From Tetmemena sp. SeJ-2015 (taxonomy: Eukaryota > Ciliophora > Spirotrichea > Sporadotrichida > Oxytrichidae), in contig JAJKFJ010020768.1 of NCBI GenBank assembly GCA_027382625.1, forward strand, positions 1 through 64,000: a DNA stretch of 64,000 nt. The letters are read 5' to 3'. The notes beneath the pieces were generated by a model that worked only from the letters and a program-made list of their open reading frames with translations, was not told the DNA's origin and ran no database searches. Below are positions 1 to 12,216 of the stretch, in pieces. Positions within the stretch are counted from its first letter, which is position 1. Each line of letters starts with the position of its first letter. The position numbers were made by a program, and so were the translations under genes.

Positions 1-757
1 AAAAACCCCCAAAATCTTTTTTCTTTTCCCAATTTAAATTCAGTTTTTTTTAAATTTTTCCCAAACCATCATTTTTTTACCCAGCTCATTTTTTCTACCT
101 AGCGAGTCAAATTTTAGCTAACTCTACTCAAAATTTACTATCTCACTCTAAAATTAGCTAGAGGGTCGGATTTTCAGCTAGCAAGGGTCTAAACTACCCA
201 GCGTTTTCAAAAGACTTTTTGCCCCTTCCTAATCTCTTTTGTATTTAATTTTGCCCACCCCTGATTTTTACAAAAATTTTTTTAAATTAAAAAACCTTAA
301 AAATTTTTAAACCCGGCCCTAAATTTAAAAGGGAATCAGTTTTAGGGGGCCCCCAAATACCTAAAATTTCAATTTTTTTCTTGCCTTTTTCTTGCCTTTT
401 TAATTATAAAATTTTACTTTCGAGGAAAGACACCTCTAAACTTTCTTTTGAAGAATTTTGCCCTCACAATATAAATCCAAAAGGAAGTATCATTTCTTGC
501 TCAGAAGGTGAATAAAATTAAATGCATTTATTGAATTAAAAATAAAATTTATTATATCAGAAAATTTATAAAAGAGCTTTTTTTTAAAATTTTATGGGTT
601 TTAAAAATTTTTAAAAGAAAATTTTTTTGGGAATATAAAAAAAAAATTTTAAAATTTATTACAAATACATTTGAGTTGTATTAGCTGTAAATTAATAATA
701 AAAAAGGTTTTAAAGAATAATTTGAAGAGGAATTAATTGTAAATTATTGAGAATAAA
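1..757. other. AT-rich low-complexity leader, no gene seen
   Basis: No supported coding sequence. The first 700 bases are dominated by A, T and C homopolymer runs with blurred, repetitive texture, similar to but milder than the block at 17.9-18.8 kb, so part of it may be poorly resolved assembly. The last 40 bases are probably the 5' flank of the EF-hand gene. I looked for C4A4/T4G4 telomere arrays at the left edge and found only isolated C and A runs. Confidence 0.5.
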
Positions 758-2597
758 ATGAGTTATAAAATGCAACCAGCTGCAAGTGAGCGTAGTTTCA
801 GCAATAGAGATCACCAAGAAGAGGAAAAGCGACGCTTTGATGCTCAAATTGACGACATCGAGCGTAAGGCCAGCGGCAAGTATAATAACAATCCTGACTC
901 ATCTATAATTAAATTCTCATATAAAAGTGTTAGATTTTAATTATAAGAACTCTTAGAAGAATAACTATGAGCTTCTAGAATAATGTAAGAGAGTAAATTT
1001 ATGGTGATATATGCTTCTAATTGAAGAAATGAATTCCAATTTCAGTTTTATTCAAAACATCTCAAGTCATTTCTATTGAGAAATTAAATTCTATGATTGC
1101 GAATATAATCTTGAGTAATTATGTCTTGATTTACAATTAGTTCAGCTCTGGATCTCTAATGAACTATTTGTAATAACTGACTGTCTCAGCTATTCTTAAT
1201 CACCTATACTCTTGCTTAATTTTGACATAGAGTTGGATTTGGAGCTGTCAGAAAGTTCCTTGATGTCCAAAACCGAAAGAAAGAAGGCCTTTATTCAGAA
1301 CATGCAAGCTATACAAGATAAGAAACAGCGATAGTGGCTAGTGAAGCACGGTAAAGGTTACCTACTTGACTTTTAAGATAAGTAAGTTCCTTCTAAAATC
1401 AATGCATGAATAAATATGAAAGTTTAAATTTCTAGAAATAGAAATAAAAGATTAGAGCAATCTGAGAATGATTAGATATAGCAAGTTTTATTGAACAATT
1501 AAAATGAAACGATTCTTACTGTGTTTTAGGTAAATAAAGAAACTAAAGGAATGTTTTGGCTCTTTGGATGGGGATGGCTCAGGTTCAATTGGTATCGAAG
1601 AGTTAGAAGAGCCACTAATAGGATTGGGTTTTGCTGATACGAGAGATGAAGTTTAGTAGATGGTGGATACGGTTGATGAAGATGGATCTGGCCAGATTGA
1701 GTTTTCAGAGTTCTTATCAATCATTAAGAACTCAGATGGCAATGAAAAGATGGGCTAGATCAACAAATTCTTCAAAGATATGACCAGTGGATAGTTAGCA
1801 GGCAATCAAAATTATTTATTGTATAAGTATTATTGCAGTTGTCAGATTAAGATAAAAAACGAGATAAAATCTTATTCAAAGATGGGGAGGTTAGGTGTTT
1901 GTTGCTAAAAATTTGAAAAGTATGATAAATTTTAAATTACCAAGGCAGGTAAAGACACAGACTACAATCACAACAACAAGAACATAAAGTTAGACTCTCC
2001 ATAGCAGGCTCGGAGACCTCAAGTTCGAAATAGTTCTAGTAATAATCCTTCGTAAGGTAATTCACTTTTGTTTTCTCTTGCTTTAGAAACATCATTTTGT
2101 GACCCAACTCTTACTCTTGTACTTAGTTTGACTTCTGTCTTTGAGCTTTAATTAAAGATCAGAGGTGAGCTTAATTTTTCGCAAGCTGTGAGCGTTGGTG
2201 AACGCTGTGAAGGAGTAGCTGATGGAGTGTAGTGGTAGTTTACAAGTTGAACATTTTGTTAATGAGATTGTAGTCTGTGTCTTTACTTGCCTTTGGCAAT
2301 TTAAAATTTATCATAAATATCATGTTTTTAACAACAAACACCATGCCTCCCCTTCTTTAAATAAGATTTGATATTTTTTTTGCCTTCATCTGATGATTAC
2401 AGTAACTTAAATTTAAGGTTTTGAAAGACCTTTCATTTAACATGCTAGTGCAGGAAATGAGGAGGTAACATCTGATGAACGCAATAATGAGTGGAGATCC
2501 AAAGAAGAAAGAGTTCGGAGAGAAGATCCTGCGCAACGTAAGCAAGCAGGTACAGGCGCAAAAGTTCAAGAACAAGTTATAGGGCGGAAGTTCTTGA
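758..2597 (+). CDS. EF-hand calcium-binding protein, IES-interrupted
   Basis: ATG at 758 opens an N-terminal region (MSYKMQPAASERSF...). After a GT...TTTTAG intron at roughly 1379-1528 come two canonical EF-hand loops, DGDGSGSIGIEE and DEDGSGQIEFSE, each with Asp at loop position 1 and Glu at 12. The last exon, about 2428-2597, reads KDLSFNMLVQEMRRQHLMNA and ends at TGA 2595. Probable role: a small calcium-sensor or scaffold protein. A first interruption at about 878-947 (AAG repeats at both ends) could be an IES or an intron. A long interruption of roughly 600 bp separates the EF-hands from the last exon and contains a diverged inverted repeat. The region 960-1240 has frame breaks I could not resolve, so the N-terminal half is uncertain. 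The EF-hand identification is firm. Confidence 0.75.
1811..2430. other. Probable long IES with internal inverted repeat
   Basis: This segment lies between the EF-hand exon ending ...SGQLAGNQ and the last exon starting KDLSF. A 2-bp A-run pointer would join them in frame. It holds an imperfect inverted repeat (about 1871-1969 against 2266-2365, roughly 85% identical by eye). No GT/AG intron joins the flanks cleanly. The exact boundaries are ambiguous because both ends lie in A runs. Confidence 0.45.
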
Positions 2598-2922
2598 GGA
2601 AGACTCGCTTCAACTCATTATAACAGATATAATCAACTTAGCGCATTATAGTTTTTAATGTATTAATTTCCAGCTAGAGCTTAACAAGCGTTCGTTAATT
2701 ACTCTTAGATTCTATTTAGACCCTTGTATTCTTTTTATGCACTTATAAATTGAAGATTATCTTAGAGATTGGCTTAGAACACAAACGATTTGAACTTAAT
2801 AAAATGGAAAAAGAGAATAATTTAGGTAAAAGTCTTTAACTTTCATCTAGTGCACATATGTTAATTTGACTCTCTTAGATTGAGTCAGTACTCCTTGATA
2901 GTTATCAGCAAGTAAACTCAAT

Positions 2923-4847
2923 TCAAGAGAGTTTAAAATTATTTAAAATTAAATAGGACTCCTGTATTTAGTAGTAAGTGGTGACATAGTTGAGTTCGTC
3001 ATTGTTAAGACTATTCACTACGTATGCTTTAGGGAAGCCGTGTCTTTCTATTTCTTAGATAATATGCTCATCAAGAACAAGTGTCTGTGCGGTTCCTAAG
3101 TTCATCCTGTTTTGCTAGCTTTAATAGTCTTTTTCTTCCTCTTCTTCTTCGGTCTTCTGGCGGTCAATTACCATTTTCTCCAGTTTCTACCATTCTGACT
3201 ACTTCTTTGGCTTATTTACTCTTATCATTAATAGGGAAAATATTATAAACTCCGTGCTCTTCATTAAGACCATAGTCATCATCTGCTGCCGCACCATCGT
3301 TCTTATCGAAGCTGGTCTCCAGGGAGATACCAGGCTTTAGTAAAAATACACTTCAAAAGCTTTCCTTTCTTATCGTTATCATTCTTGACTTCCTCAGCTG
3401 CTTCCTCTGAGTCTTAATGGTACACTCCGTTATCAAGCTCCGCATTATTGTTTCCTTCATAGTGGCGATCTACTTCCTTTGCCTTTGCCGAGAACTTGAT
3501 CACCACCTTCTTATCTGCCATGATCTCTTGGACGCTATTCCTCTTGAAAAAATCATTGTCTATGTGAGAGCGAGTGGAGTTGAAGGGAGCAAGAATCACT
3601 GACTTTGTAGAAGCATTTCTCAGCAGAGAGTTCTAAGTTGAGTTCAGCATCTACTCAGTGAATGGATCAGTATGTACTATAATGCAAAATGATCTTTATT
3701 TAAGATGAGCAAATAACTCATACTATTTCTCCTGCATTGTCTTGATTATTCTAATCATTCTTAAAATTGTAGTAAGCGAACTCAGAGTTTGTCTTATCTT
3801 TTTCCTGCTCAGTGAACACACTCACCTTCTCAGGAATATCTTGCATCCATGGATGCTTTAGAATCTCACTGATCTTCAATCTCTTGCTGGGATCTCTCTC
3901 CAAGATTCCTTTCAGAAGAGAAATAGACTCATCAGAAATCTCATCCTTGAAAGTTGTCTGGCACTTAATCAATATAGATAAACAATTTTGACTTGGTGAT
4001 TTACTTCTATAGCTCAGTCATATTGTTTGCCTTGAAAGGCACTGTGCCATACAGCATAGCGTAGAGAACCACTCCTGCACTCCACACATCACTTGCATAT
4101 CCTTCATAACCCTTGTTTTCAAATACCTCCGGGGCTATGTAAGCGGGAGTTCCACACTGCTCTGTCATTATCTCACTTGGTTTCACAAGCTTTGAGACAC
4201 CAAAATCGCAAATTTTGATATCTCCCTCTGAGGTAAGTAGAATATTATCGAGCTTTATATCTCTGTGAAGAATGTTTTTACTATGGCAGTATCTAAATTA
4301 AAGTATCAATTCTTAATTGATCTCAGACCCTCACATATCTACTTGAACATATGCTTGGCGACATCTTCCTTGAGCTTTCTTCTTCTACGAACATAGGTTA
4401 GTAAATCGCCAGCTCCACAAACTTCCATCACAAAAACGATGTGCTGCTAAGTTTCAAAAGACTCATAGAGCCTGACGATGCTTGCATGCCTAGTTCTTCT
4501 CAGGATGTTAAACTCTTGCATCACCTTCCTCTTTGAAGCCTCTTCAGACAAGAATTGCATTAATTATATTAAGAAAAACGATATAATTTTGAGAATTACT
4601 TGTTAATAGACTTGAGTGCCACAAACTTATTTGAAAGTCTATGGATGGCAAGATTTACTTTTCCAAATGCACCCTTACCCATAATTTTTCCAATCTTATA
4701 GAATTCAGTCGATGTTTGGAAAGTAACTGGCATGCCTGGAGCATAGGGTTTTTAGAATGCGAATTTAATTTTCTTATTCAATTTCACATTCATTCGAGAT
4801 CGTGGTGTCAAAGAGGGATCACTAACAGCCGATTCTTAAGTCTCCAT
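2923..4847 (-). CDS. CDPK/CAMK-like serine-threonine protein kinase
   Basis: ATG at 4847. The kinase domain shows the glycine loop in KIGKIMGKGAFGKVNLAIHR, VAIK-type lysine (FVALKSIN), catalytic loop HRDIKLDN, DFG (ICDFGVSK) and the activation-segment end CGTPAYIAPE, then SDVWSAGVVLYAML and a domain-IX/XI tail (LERDPSKRLKISEILKHPWM). All catalytic residues are present. The C-terminal tail contains HGFPKAYVVNSLNNDELNY, a module seen at the ends of CAMK/SNF1-like ciliate kinases. Five pointer-flanked IESs restore the frame. A sixth, around 4295-4312 just before HRD, is needed, but I could only place it with a 1-bp pointer. Stop TGA at 2923-2925. No EF-hands are present, so it is not a full CDPK. 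The nearby EF-hand gene on the other strand is separate. Confidence 0.85.
3213..3244. other. IES, pointer TATT, 28 bp excised
   Basis: TATT repeats at 3213 and 3241. Excision joins EEHGVYN to KPKKQSEWQKLEKMV in frame. Confidence 0.75.
3334..3363. other. IES, pointer GCTTT, 25 bp excised
   Basis: GCTTT repeats at 3334 and 3359. Excision gives KKGKPGISLETSFDKND in the kinase tail, replacing a TGA. Confidence 0.82.
3675..3726. other. IES, pointer TACTAT, 46 bp excised
   Basis: TACTAT repeats at 3675 and 3721. The segment carries an in-frame TGA on the gene strand. Excision gives NAGEIVHTDPFTEQMLN in the kinase tail. Confidence 0.88.
3963..4006. other. IES, pointer ACTT, 40 bp excised
   Basis: ACTT repeats at 3963 and 4003. 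Removal gives TELQKCQTTFKDE in the kinase C-lobe. Confidence 0.72.
4551..4597. other. IES, pointer AGAATT, 41 bp excised
   Basis: Direct repeats AGAATT at 4551 and 4592. Excision joins ...KSINKQ to FLSEEASKRK of the kinase in frame. The ends are not GT/AG. Confidence 0.88.
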
Positions 4848-4869
4848 TCTTGAATTATATTAGAAAAAA

Positions 4870-7800
4870 TATTGTAAAAATTATTCTTTCCTCAACTGGC
4901 TTTAGCTAAGTCTGACTCTATAATGCATGCTTATGTGAGCCATTTCCTATTACCAGAGAAGATGAGTTTACGTGGCTTGATTTAGGAATTTAGGCACTTG
5001 ATAAAGCTTAATTTTACTACTAGAGATTATTGTGCTTGACTTGGACTGAGCTGATCTAATTGATTCCTTGGTCTAAAATTATCATTTCACTTTATAAATT
5101 TATGAACATTTAATATTCATAACACTCCCTTAGTTCTGAGATATAGGTTTTAGATCTCCCTTCAATTACTTGGGTATATTTCCATATCCTCCTCCTTTTT
5201 AGCTAAGACCTGGATTAGTTTGTTGTGATTGAGCAAGTATGTTAGCTTATTAATTCTAAGGTTAAGCACCAATTCCACTTTTCTAATTAAGAAGAGGAGT
5301 ATGTTAAGAGATAAAAGTCTTTGGCACTTGCTCAGAGTTGTGTCGCATATGCTTGCCCACTACACTCTCAGTTCCAATCTTTCTATGAGAATTTATGGCT
5401 ACATTTTAGTTGATGGCAGTTATCTACGAGTGATTATAGGAGCCTCTTTCACTAGCAGAAACCAAATTATAGTCACTTGGTCCCACAATCATAGAGCCCT
5501 TAGGCAGATTTTGATAATGATTAACTTCCTGAGGCTATATTTTTGAGAGTGACTGCTATTTAGAGTAGTTTGATTACCTCATTACCTCAGACTAGGTATT
5601 GGAGAGATTGAAGCTCTAGATAGATCCGGTTGGCAAATGGTTCTAGTTAACTTAGCTGGTAGAAGGATGGCCAGTATGAGTTGATGTAGAAGGAAGAAGA
5701 TTCCCTTGCTTTAGGCTAAACTGTAGGAATTAAGTTATTACTGGTTCGGAGCTCTGTTGCTCAAACTCTAAAACAGAGCCTGATTTCCATCACTGATGGA
5801 TCTCTTATGACCTATGTTGGCTGCCTTTGATGAGGTTTTTCCGATTGATCTCTAGAGAGATTGCATTGTAGACTCTCCTATGTTATTCTACCCAAAGTTT
5901 AGTCCTTGCAGGTTAGCCCCTAGACTGACCACTCCTGCTGAAGAATCCATCTTTGTTTTTCCAGCCTTGGCCTTCTTAATTTTGTCACTATACATGACTG
6001 CCTAGTTATTAGAAATAGTTGTTTAGTTATGAACACTTCTCACACCATGAGCTGAGACATTCTAGCTCTAAGTGGCAGAGCTCTTGCCATTAGCTGGTCC
6101 ACTCACAGTCGTTATCCCATTTATCACTCCTCCATTCTAAAAAATGCAAGCAAATCTTCATAGCAATATAACTATCAATTCTTGATGTTAAGTTTTGGAG
6201 TTTGCTTAGGATCATTGATTTAGAAAGTCATCTTTTGAAAGGAAGAGCCTTGGATATGATTATTATGATTATTCGAATTGGAAGATGAAAGTCTATAGCT
6301 TTGAGTGTTGGCACTTCCATTCAGTCTACTTCCCTATACCACTTTCCTAGAGGGTCCTCCAAACTATTGCTGAGTGAGTTTAAGTGCTTGCTTTGTCTTC
6401 TAGAATTGATCTTTTAGTTGTCCCTGATAAATTTGATTTATGTCAACTCCTTGGCCAGCAGGTCCATTAATACTAGATATTAACTTATCTCCTGTAATTC
6501 CTTAGTAGTTCATAATATCTCGCTCATCTATAATAACTTAGCTCTGGGCACTCTATCGAGAGGACCCAATAGTAGTCTTGGCTGCGTAGTGTTAGCCAGT
6601 GATCTGATTATTGTGATTCGCATTTCCTATAGATAAATAATTGTAAATAGAGGTTGTAGTTGATGTCATACCCATCGGGTAAATGTCATGAGTCATAGCT
6701 TACTGCTACTAGAGTGATAGTGGATTGCCAAAAGCATCTAGCATTTGCTCTTTGTTATAACTAAATTAGTTTATAAAGATTGAACAAACAATTTGAGCTA
6801 TTCATAAACTGAGTTAATATTACTTTGGTAATATTTACACTCCTAATAAGTTCTTGGAAATTCCTATTGGTGCCTTAAGCCTGGCCAGTGAGGTTTGGAT
6901 TAAACACATTCGAGTTTTTAAGAGCATGTGTGTCTGAAAGTGTCCTTTGGTGGCTATACTATAATGACTTTTTGGATTTTAATGAAGTAGAAGCATTTGA
7001 GAGGCTGTTGCTCACACCCACACTTCCAGGCTAAGTAACATTGTATTTAATATAGCTCTTATTTTACTGTAATAAAACACCTGAGATTGTGAATCCAGGC
7101 TAATTATAGGATGAGAGATTTTGCTAAGAGTCCGAAACAGAAGGGGGCCCCTTGATATACTTGTTAGGTGGATGCTTCATAGCAATATTATTTGAGGAGC
7201 CTTTGAAGCTATTTGCATGAGATCTGTAGCCTGGGTTCTGATTTGCGCTACTTACTTGCAAAAAAAATAATATTATCAATAGCAGTTGGGATACAGTGTC
7301 ACTGACAATTGACAGTCTTTGACTTTAGTTGTTAGAAATTAGAGTTTAGCTACCAATAGGAGGTCTTTAATCGAAGCTCTTCACTCCGAGATTAAAATTT
7401 CCCTTTGCATATATTAATGAAGATTTTCTTGAACAGAGTGGATATGATCAAAGGTCTATTGAGAGAACTAAGAATCATGAAGCATGCGTTGGAAAGTTTT
7501 TACCTAGGCCTGCTGCTAAGCTGTGAGTAAAGATCCAGTCTTGTCATTTATGATGAAATTATCCACTTTGGGAAACATTTTGACATCGATTAACTATAAG
7601 AAGATAAGATTGACAATTCTTTAAAGACATCTGCGTAGTTCTAATTATGCGAACTACTATAGTCATTGAATGATGTCTATGAAGAGGGCACGTAACTATT
7701 ATTCTGTAATTATAAAATTCTAACTCTGCTTTTGCGAACCTGCATTTCCTAGCATATTGCTCACTGACTATTTCGTGTAGTCGAGAAAGTGCTGTTCACC

Positions 7801-7926
7801 CACCAAATTGCTCACGCCTAGAGCTCCTGGCCCACCATTCAGAATTACGTTTGGAAAATTTGTCAGCTGTGAGGATGCGCCTTGGTGACTTGAGGAGCCC
7901 ATCAAGCTTACTGCTTTCTTGTGCAT
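4870..7926 (-). CDS. Large Q/N/S-rich protein, function unknown
   Basis: I do not recognise a domain. ATG at 7926 (MHKKAVSLMGSSSHQGASS). Reading the minus strand with TAA/TAG as Q gives long tracts rich in Gln, Asn, Ser and Gly, for example GSSNNIAMKHPPNKYIKGPP, GPAGQGVDINQIYQGQLKDQ and GESTMQSLQRSIGKTSSKAA. At least two interruptions contain splice-like ends (GTAAAT...ATAG near 6790-6830; GTTATATTG...TTTAG near 6135-6170). Further frame breaks near 5560-5720 and 7600 are unresolved. It ends around 4870-5082, just upstream of and parallel to the kinase gene. The block upstream (8.5-9.2 kb) has the same composition and may be its 5' part. Confidence 0.6.
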
Positions 7927-8559
7927 CCCTATCTTAATTTCTATACAGAGAGATTACTTAGAATACTTCCAAAAAGAAGGATTTTTAATTATAAGTTCAG
8001 CCAATTTAATCGTAAAAATATAACTAGCTAACGGTCAAAGTTAAATGGAATCAATCATTCCTTCCAAAAATTTCAGTAAAAAAATCCTTCATTTTTGCAA
8101 GATAAATATCTTTCGGATAAAAGGAATTCTACTAGTATCGCAAAACTTAAACTGAGGATAGAAATTATACTTTTTTTTTAAAAAAGAATTTCTGGTTATC
8201 AATAAATACGAGATCTAGATATTTAGATGCAAGCTATCTCATTTTAATTGGATCTATCTAAAGTGATTTGTAATAAATTTATCTTTAGTGATTTATATTA
8301 AATTGATCAGCGTTTTAAATCCTATAATGACTTTCAAATTCTGCTCTTGTGATCAAGATAAATAAAATACGTATGGGGTAATGAATTTTACTAAAAAGTG
8401 TTTATCCTTTAATTGAAGATTGAGTATTAGTTCAATTTTATATTTGAAGAGTCATAAATTATATAACTATTTGATTTAATTATTCTTTAATTAATTTGCT
8501 ATGATTTGTCTTCAATAATAAAATACCTCTCATTTATAAAAGATGAAACTTTAGCCTTC
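7927..8559. other. AT-rich spacer
   Basis: No supported gene. AT-rich with scattered TGA on both strands. It is either the 5' flank of the Q/N-rich gene or an intron/IES between two halves of one gene. Confidence 0.4.
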
Positions 8560-9219
8560 TAAGGTAGTGTTTTAATTACATTGTAAAAAGATCAGATTCC
8601 TACTACTTACTTTGGGTTTTGTGTGTAGTGGATTTCTAGATGCTTTGAGGGTATTACTTTGGTAAAAGACCGACATCGTGCTTCACGGGAGAATTCTTGA
8701 AGCTTTGCGAACTCTCTGCTTAAGAAATATTTAAGAACATTTAGCTATAATAATTTAAGATAGATGTCCGAGAGGGAACTTATTGAGAGAGGGCTAACCA
8801 ACGACTGTATTTTTCTTGATGTAATGATTTATTTCCGATTTCTGAGGGTTTTTACTGCTCCCACTGTTGCTCACTGTAAACTATCTTTTAATGAAATTGA
8901 AAAGATTCATCATTTCAAAGCGTAAACAATACTAAATGAAAATTAGAGAATGTATTGAGTTTATTTGTGACTCCTGCAGCACCTGAAACGTTTTGTGAGG
9001 CGATAAAGCTCTTGAGTAGTTTAGGGCTCTTTTGTAAGTTGTTTTGATGGGAGGCACCCTGCGAGGTTGGATTAATGCCAGCAGTGTGGTTGCTGTCTAG
9101 ATAGTAGAGCATTAGCGGGGGTTTATAATATAATTGCAATTACAAATAATATTGGGATTATTAACGAAGTCTAGGGACTTCATCTGATTCTGCCTGTTGT
9201 TAAGCTTCTTCATAATCAT
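8560..9219 (-). CDS. Asn/Ser/Gln-rich N-terminal segment, possible 5' part of next gene
   Basis: ATG at 9219 (MIMKKLNNRQNQMKSLDFVN), then across one IES NPPLMLYYLDSNHTAGINP and a long low-complexity run (NVSGAAGVTNKLNT; TVSNSGSSKNPQKSEINH; NPLHTKPK). No domain recognised. Composition matches the gene at 4.9-7.9 kb on the same strand. They could be one transcription unit of about 4.3 kb. Confidence 0.5.
9119..9156. other. IES, pointer GGG, 35 bp excised
   Basis: GGG repeats at 9119 and 9154. Excision gives DFVNNPPLMLYYLDSN on the minus strand in frame. The short pointer makes the exact ends slightly ambiguous. Confidence 0.65.
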
Positions 9220-9487
9220 TTTATTTATTCTTTTTCCCTCACTCTTTCTTATTTTTAATCCAAGATCTTAATAGCTATTGATTAATTTAAATAAGTTAAA
9301 AAGCTTTTTAAAAGCATAAAAATATTTATATTTTATCTTGAAGGTAAATGACAATATAAATTATATACATTGAGTATAATGATGCAGAATATGTTAAGAA
9401 TTATGAAATCTTATTGAATAAACTGAAAGAGTACTTGACAATTAAATATATAAGAATAGTCTTTAAATTGCATAATTTGTGGATGAA

Positions 9488-12216
9488 TCAATGCCTTTGC
9501 AAGTCTTAAGTGATAAATGATGAGAATTGTGAGAGAGTTCTTTTCTTCTTTTCTTTTTTGGCATGATGTGTTGACACATTTAGACCCCACTCAAGTTGCT
9601 ACTTGTATGTGGTAGAGTGCTTCCCCTGCTTTAAGTTATTACTAGCCAGAAATTAGACACTCTTGTGATTGTGCAAAAGCTATCTAGAGGGATGCTGCTA
9701 ATACCTTGTATTTCCAGCTCTCATATCTAAAGACTCCTGAAAAGTTTTTCTTATGAGGCCCCTTTGGATGACTAGGTTTTATAGTCTAAAGTCTTCTTTG
9801 ATCTTCTCCCTCACATCTTCATAGTTAAAAACCCATTTATTAAATAAGAAGAAGGAAAGTTTTGGAAGGAGAGTAGGTACTTTGTTAGATGATAAAGATC
9901 AGTGTCACTCTTATCTCCCTCGTAGTCTCTGATTGGAATTCCATTCGTAAAATGGATGGCAAAACTTATTGCCTTGTTGTCTACGATAACTATATCCTTT
10001 ATCGATCTGTTCTATAGTAGCTGAATTAAGTCTTTAACTTGATGTTTTAAACTAAGAATATGATAAATTGCAATTTCTATTTTCCGCTAGGATGAACGGA
10101 GCAATAATCTCTGCTGATCACGTGATCGAAGAATTTCTCTTCCTTTTCCATTTCTTTGATTAAAAAGGATAACTTTAAAAAAATTTTAGTTGATAATGAG
10201 ATCTGCGTAAATGCTGAAGCCTGCTGTGAACACAATTAACTCAAAGTGCTTCTTTAGCCTTCTCAGCATCTCAAATAGATATGGTCTGAAAGAAACGTAG
10301 ACGTCTTTCTTGGTCTTATTATCTATTCTCAACACAGTTTTTACGTCGAAGACACCTGGTGACGCAAAACGAGAAGCGTCATTTGTAGCTTTAATCAGAG
10401 TCTCGTCCAAGTCCAAAACAATAGTCTGACGCTCTAAATTTCATAATTAGGCCAGGAAATTAAAATCATATATCCATAATTGTAGAGTTTGCAATTGTTT
10501 TAATCGAAATGGTTTTACTTACTCTAGCTTATTTTTGAGAAAAGAGAAAGAGGCTGCTTTCTAAAGAGATATTCTACCAAAGTCAGTGATAAAAAAATTT
10601 TCTCTCTCATATATCTTTTATATTCTAATTTAAAACATGATTCTTGTATCTCTTAGTAATAGCGAGAGGCTAATTTTATATTGAGTAAGAACATCTCACT
10701 ATAAGTGAAATTGCCGCTGGTCTTCTATTCCAGTTCTTTCAAATTTGCAAATATTTTTATATCTGCCAATAAACATATTCTCACTTATCTCTAATAAATT
10801 AAGCAATAACTGCTCATATATCATTCCTTTGAAATCTTTGAGTTAAGCTACGAGATGGCTATCATGATTTCCCACCAGATTAATAGCTGAATACTATTCA
10901 CTCTTAGTAATCTAAGATTTATTAGATTTGGATCTGTGCTTTAATACGATAATATTCTCAGCACTCTTATCTTCACTCTCATCTTAAGCTAAAGTTAAAA
11001 GTATTTAATGCAAATGAATCATCTATATCAATCTCAGGTGAGAATCTCTGAGGATAGCTGCTTACTTGCAGATATGAACTTGCCTCCCTTTTTCTCTTTG
11101 GGGGGAAAAGCGCTGCAATAACTTCCTATTCATTTTAGGTGGCAACTTCCTAGCTCAATTAATTTTGCTGCTTCATGGACTTATTCTCTTGTACTTTAGG
11201 AGTCTTCAGGTTGGCTCTTTTCTTTAATTCTTCTTGCTTTTAGTCGAATATATCATTCTCACTAATAAACCTTAGCCACATTCGCTTTTATAATTAAACA
11301 TAAAAAATCGAATAGTTTACAGCTAACTTTCTCGCTTAAATTAAATTCAAATTATTAAAGAAAGATGATTGATGATAAGCTTTTGAAATACTTTGATTAT
11401 AAGTGGAATTTGCTATTTTTAGAGACTCTCTTAGATTGAAGATTACTATTGAGTTACTTAATCTGTAAATTATCATCCTCCTCCTCTGCCTGAATTGCTA
11501 TATTGAACTGACTTGTATTTATGTGCTTTTTCTTCCTTCTTTCTTTAGAGGGTGAGACTGAGTGAGCATTTGCATGCTGGACTTCACTATCTTGAAGAAC
11601 AAGTCCTTGTTAAAGACTTAAATACTAACTATAGTTTTTTAAACTTAAGTGCAAGCTTCAGTCACGTCCTAAATTAAATACCAAATTGAGAGAGATAGTC
11701 TCAAATTTCTATATATAAACTCCTAGCAAATGGTTTCAGTGAATTGATTTCCTCTTTACTTTATATCTGATTCGGACTCCTTCTTAAAAGGAACATTGTA
11801 AAGAGAATTGCACTCTGATTTGCTCTGATTCTCTTCAGATAAAAGAGGTTCAGCATCCTGCCTTTAAAGACCGTAGAAAGATTTGAACTACTTCTTTGTC
11901 ATTAGCTCTTTCCTTTTGGGTGTCTCTAATAAGAAACATGAAATAAAACTTGATAACAATTTCTCCTTCTATGTCATTTGGAAATAACTCTGATCTTCAT
12001 CTACTTATTCTTTGTATAGTATTTTGGACTCCTCTTCTCTCCCTTCTTCGCTTTAAATTAAATATCTCATTTATTTTATCTGCTAGCTAGCATATTTTCA
12101 CCAATTGCCTCTATGATATTTTATAAAGCACTATTTATGCAAAATGATTTAAGTGAACCTGTCCTCCTTTCTCTTTCTTTCTCCTTTGAAGGCTGGTGAA
12201 CTTCTTTCAGAGGCAT
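9488..12216 (-). CDS. SCP/FCP1-like (NIF-domain) protein phosphatase with long N-terminal extension
   Basis: The haloacid-dehalogenase-type catalytic signature is seen as IVLDLDETLI (DxDxT/V type: D-L-D-E-T), followed by FRPYLFEMLRRLKKHFELIV, FTAGFSIYADLI, HVISRDYCSVHPSG and VIVDNKAISFAIHFTNGIPI, the classic order of a small CTD phosphatase / Dullard-like domain. It would dephosphorylate phosphoserine or phosphothreonine, in relatives the RNA polymerase II CTD or lipin regulators. A basic, low-complexity extension of roughly 300-400 residues precedes the domain, starting tentatively at ATG 12216 (MPLKEVHQPSKEKERERR). It has several unresolved IESs. A lysine-rich tail ends at TGA 9488. Three IESs inside the phosphatase domain were resolved exactly. 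Confidence 0.85.
9823..9861. other. IES, pointer AGTT, 35 bp excised
   Basis: AGTT repeats at 9823 and 9858. Excision gives LLSFQNYEDVREKIKEDF, removing a TGA. Confidence 0.85.
10045..10083. other. IES, pointer TTTT, 35 bp excised
   Basis: TTTT repeats at 10045 and 10080. Excision gives HPSGKHQVKDLIQLLQNRS in frame. Confidence 0.8.
10156..10194. other. IES, pointer TTGAT, 34 bp excised
   Basis: TTGAT repeats at 10156 and 10190. Excision gives SIYADLIIKEMEKEEKFFDH in the phosphatase domain. Confidence 0.88.

Noticed and set aside
1..60. Telomere (C4A4-type) at the left edge
   Set aside because: Only isolated C5 and A runs; no regular tandem unit.
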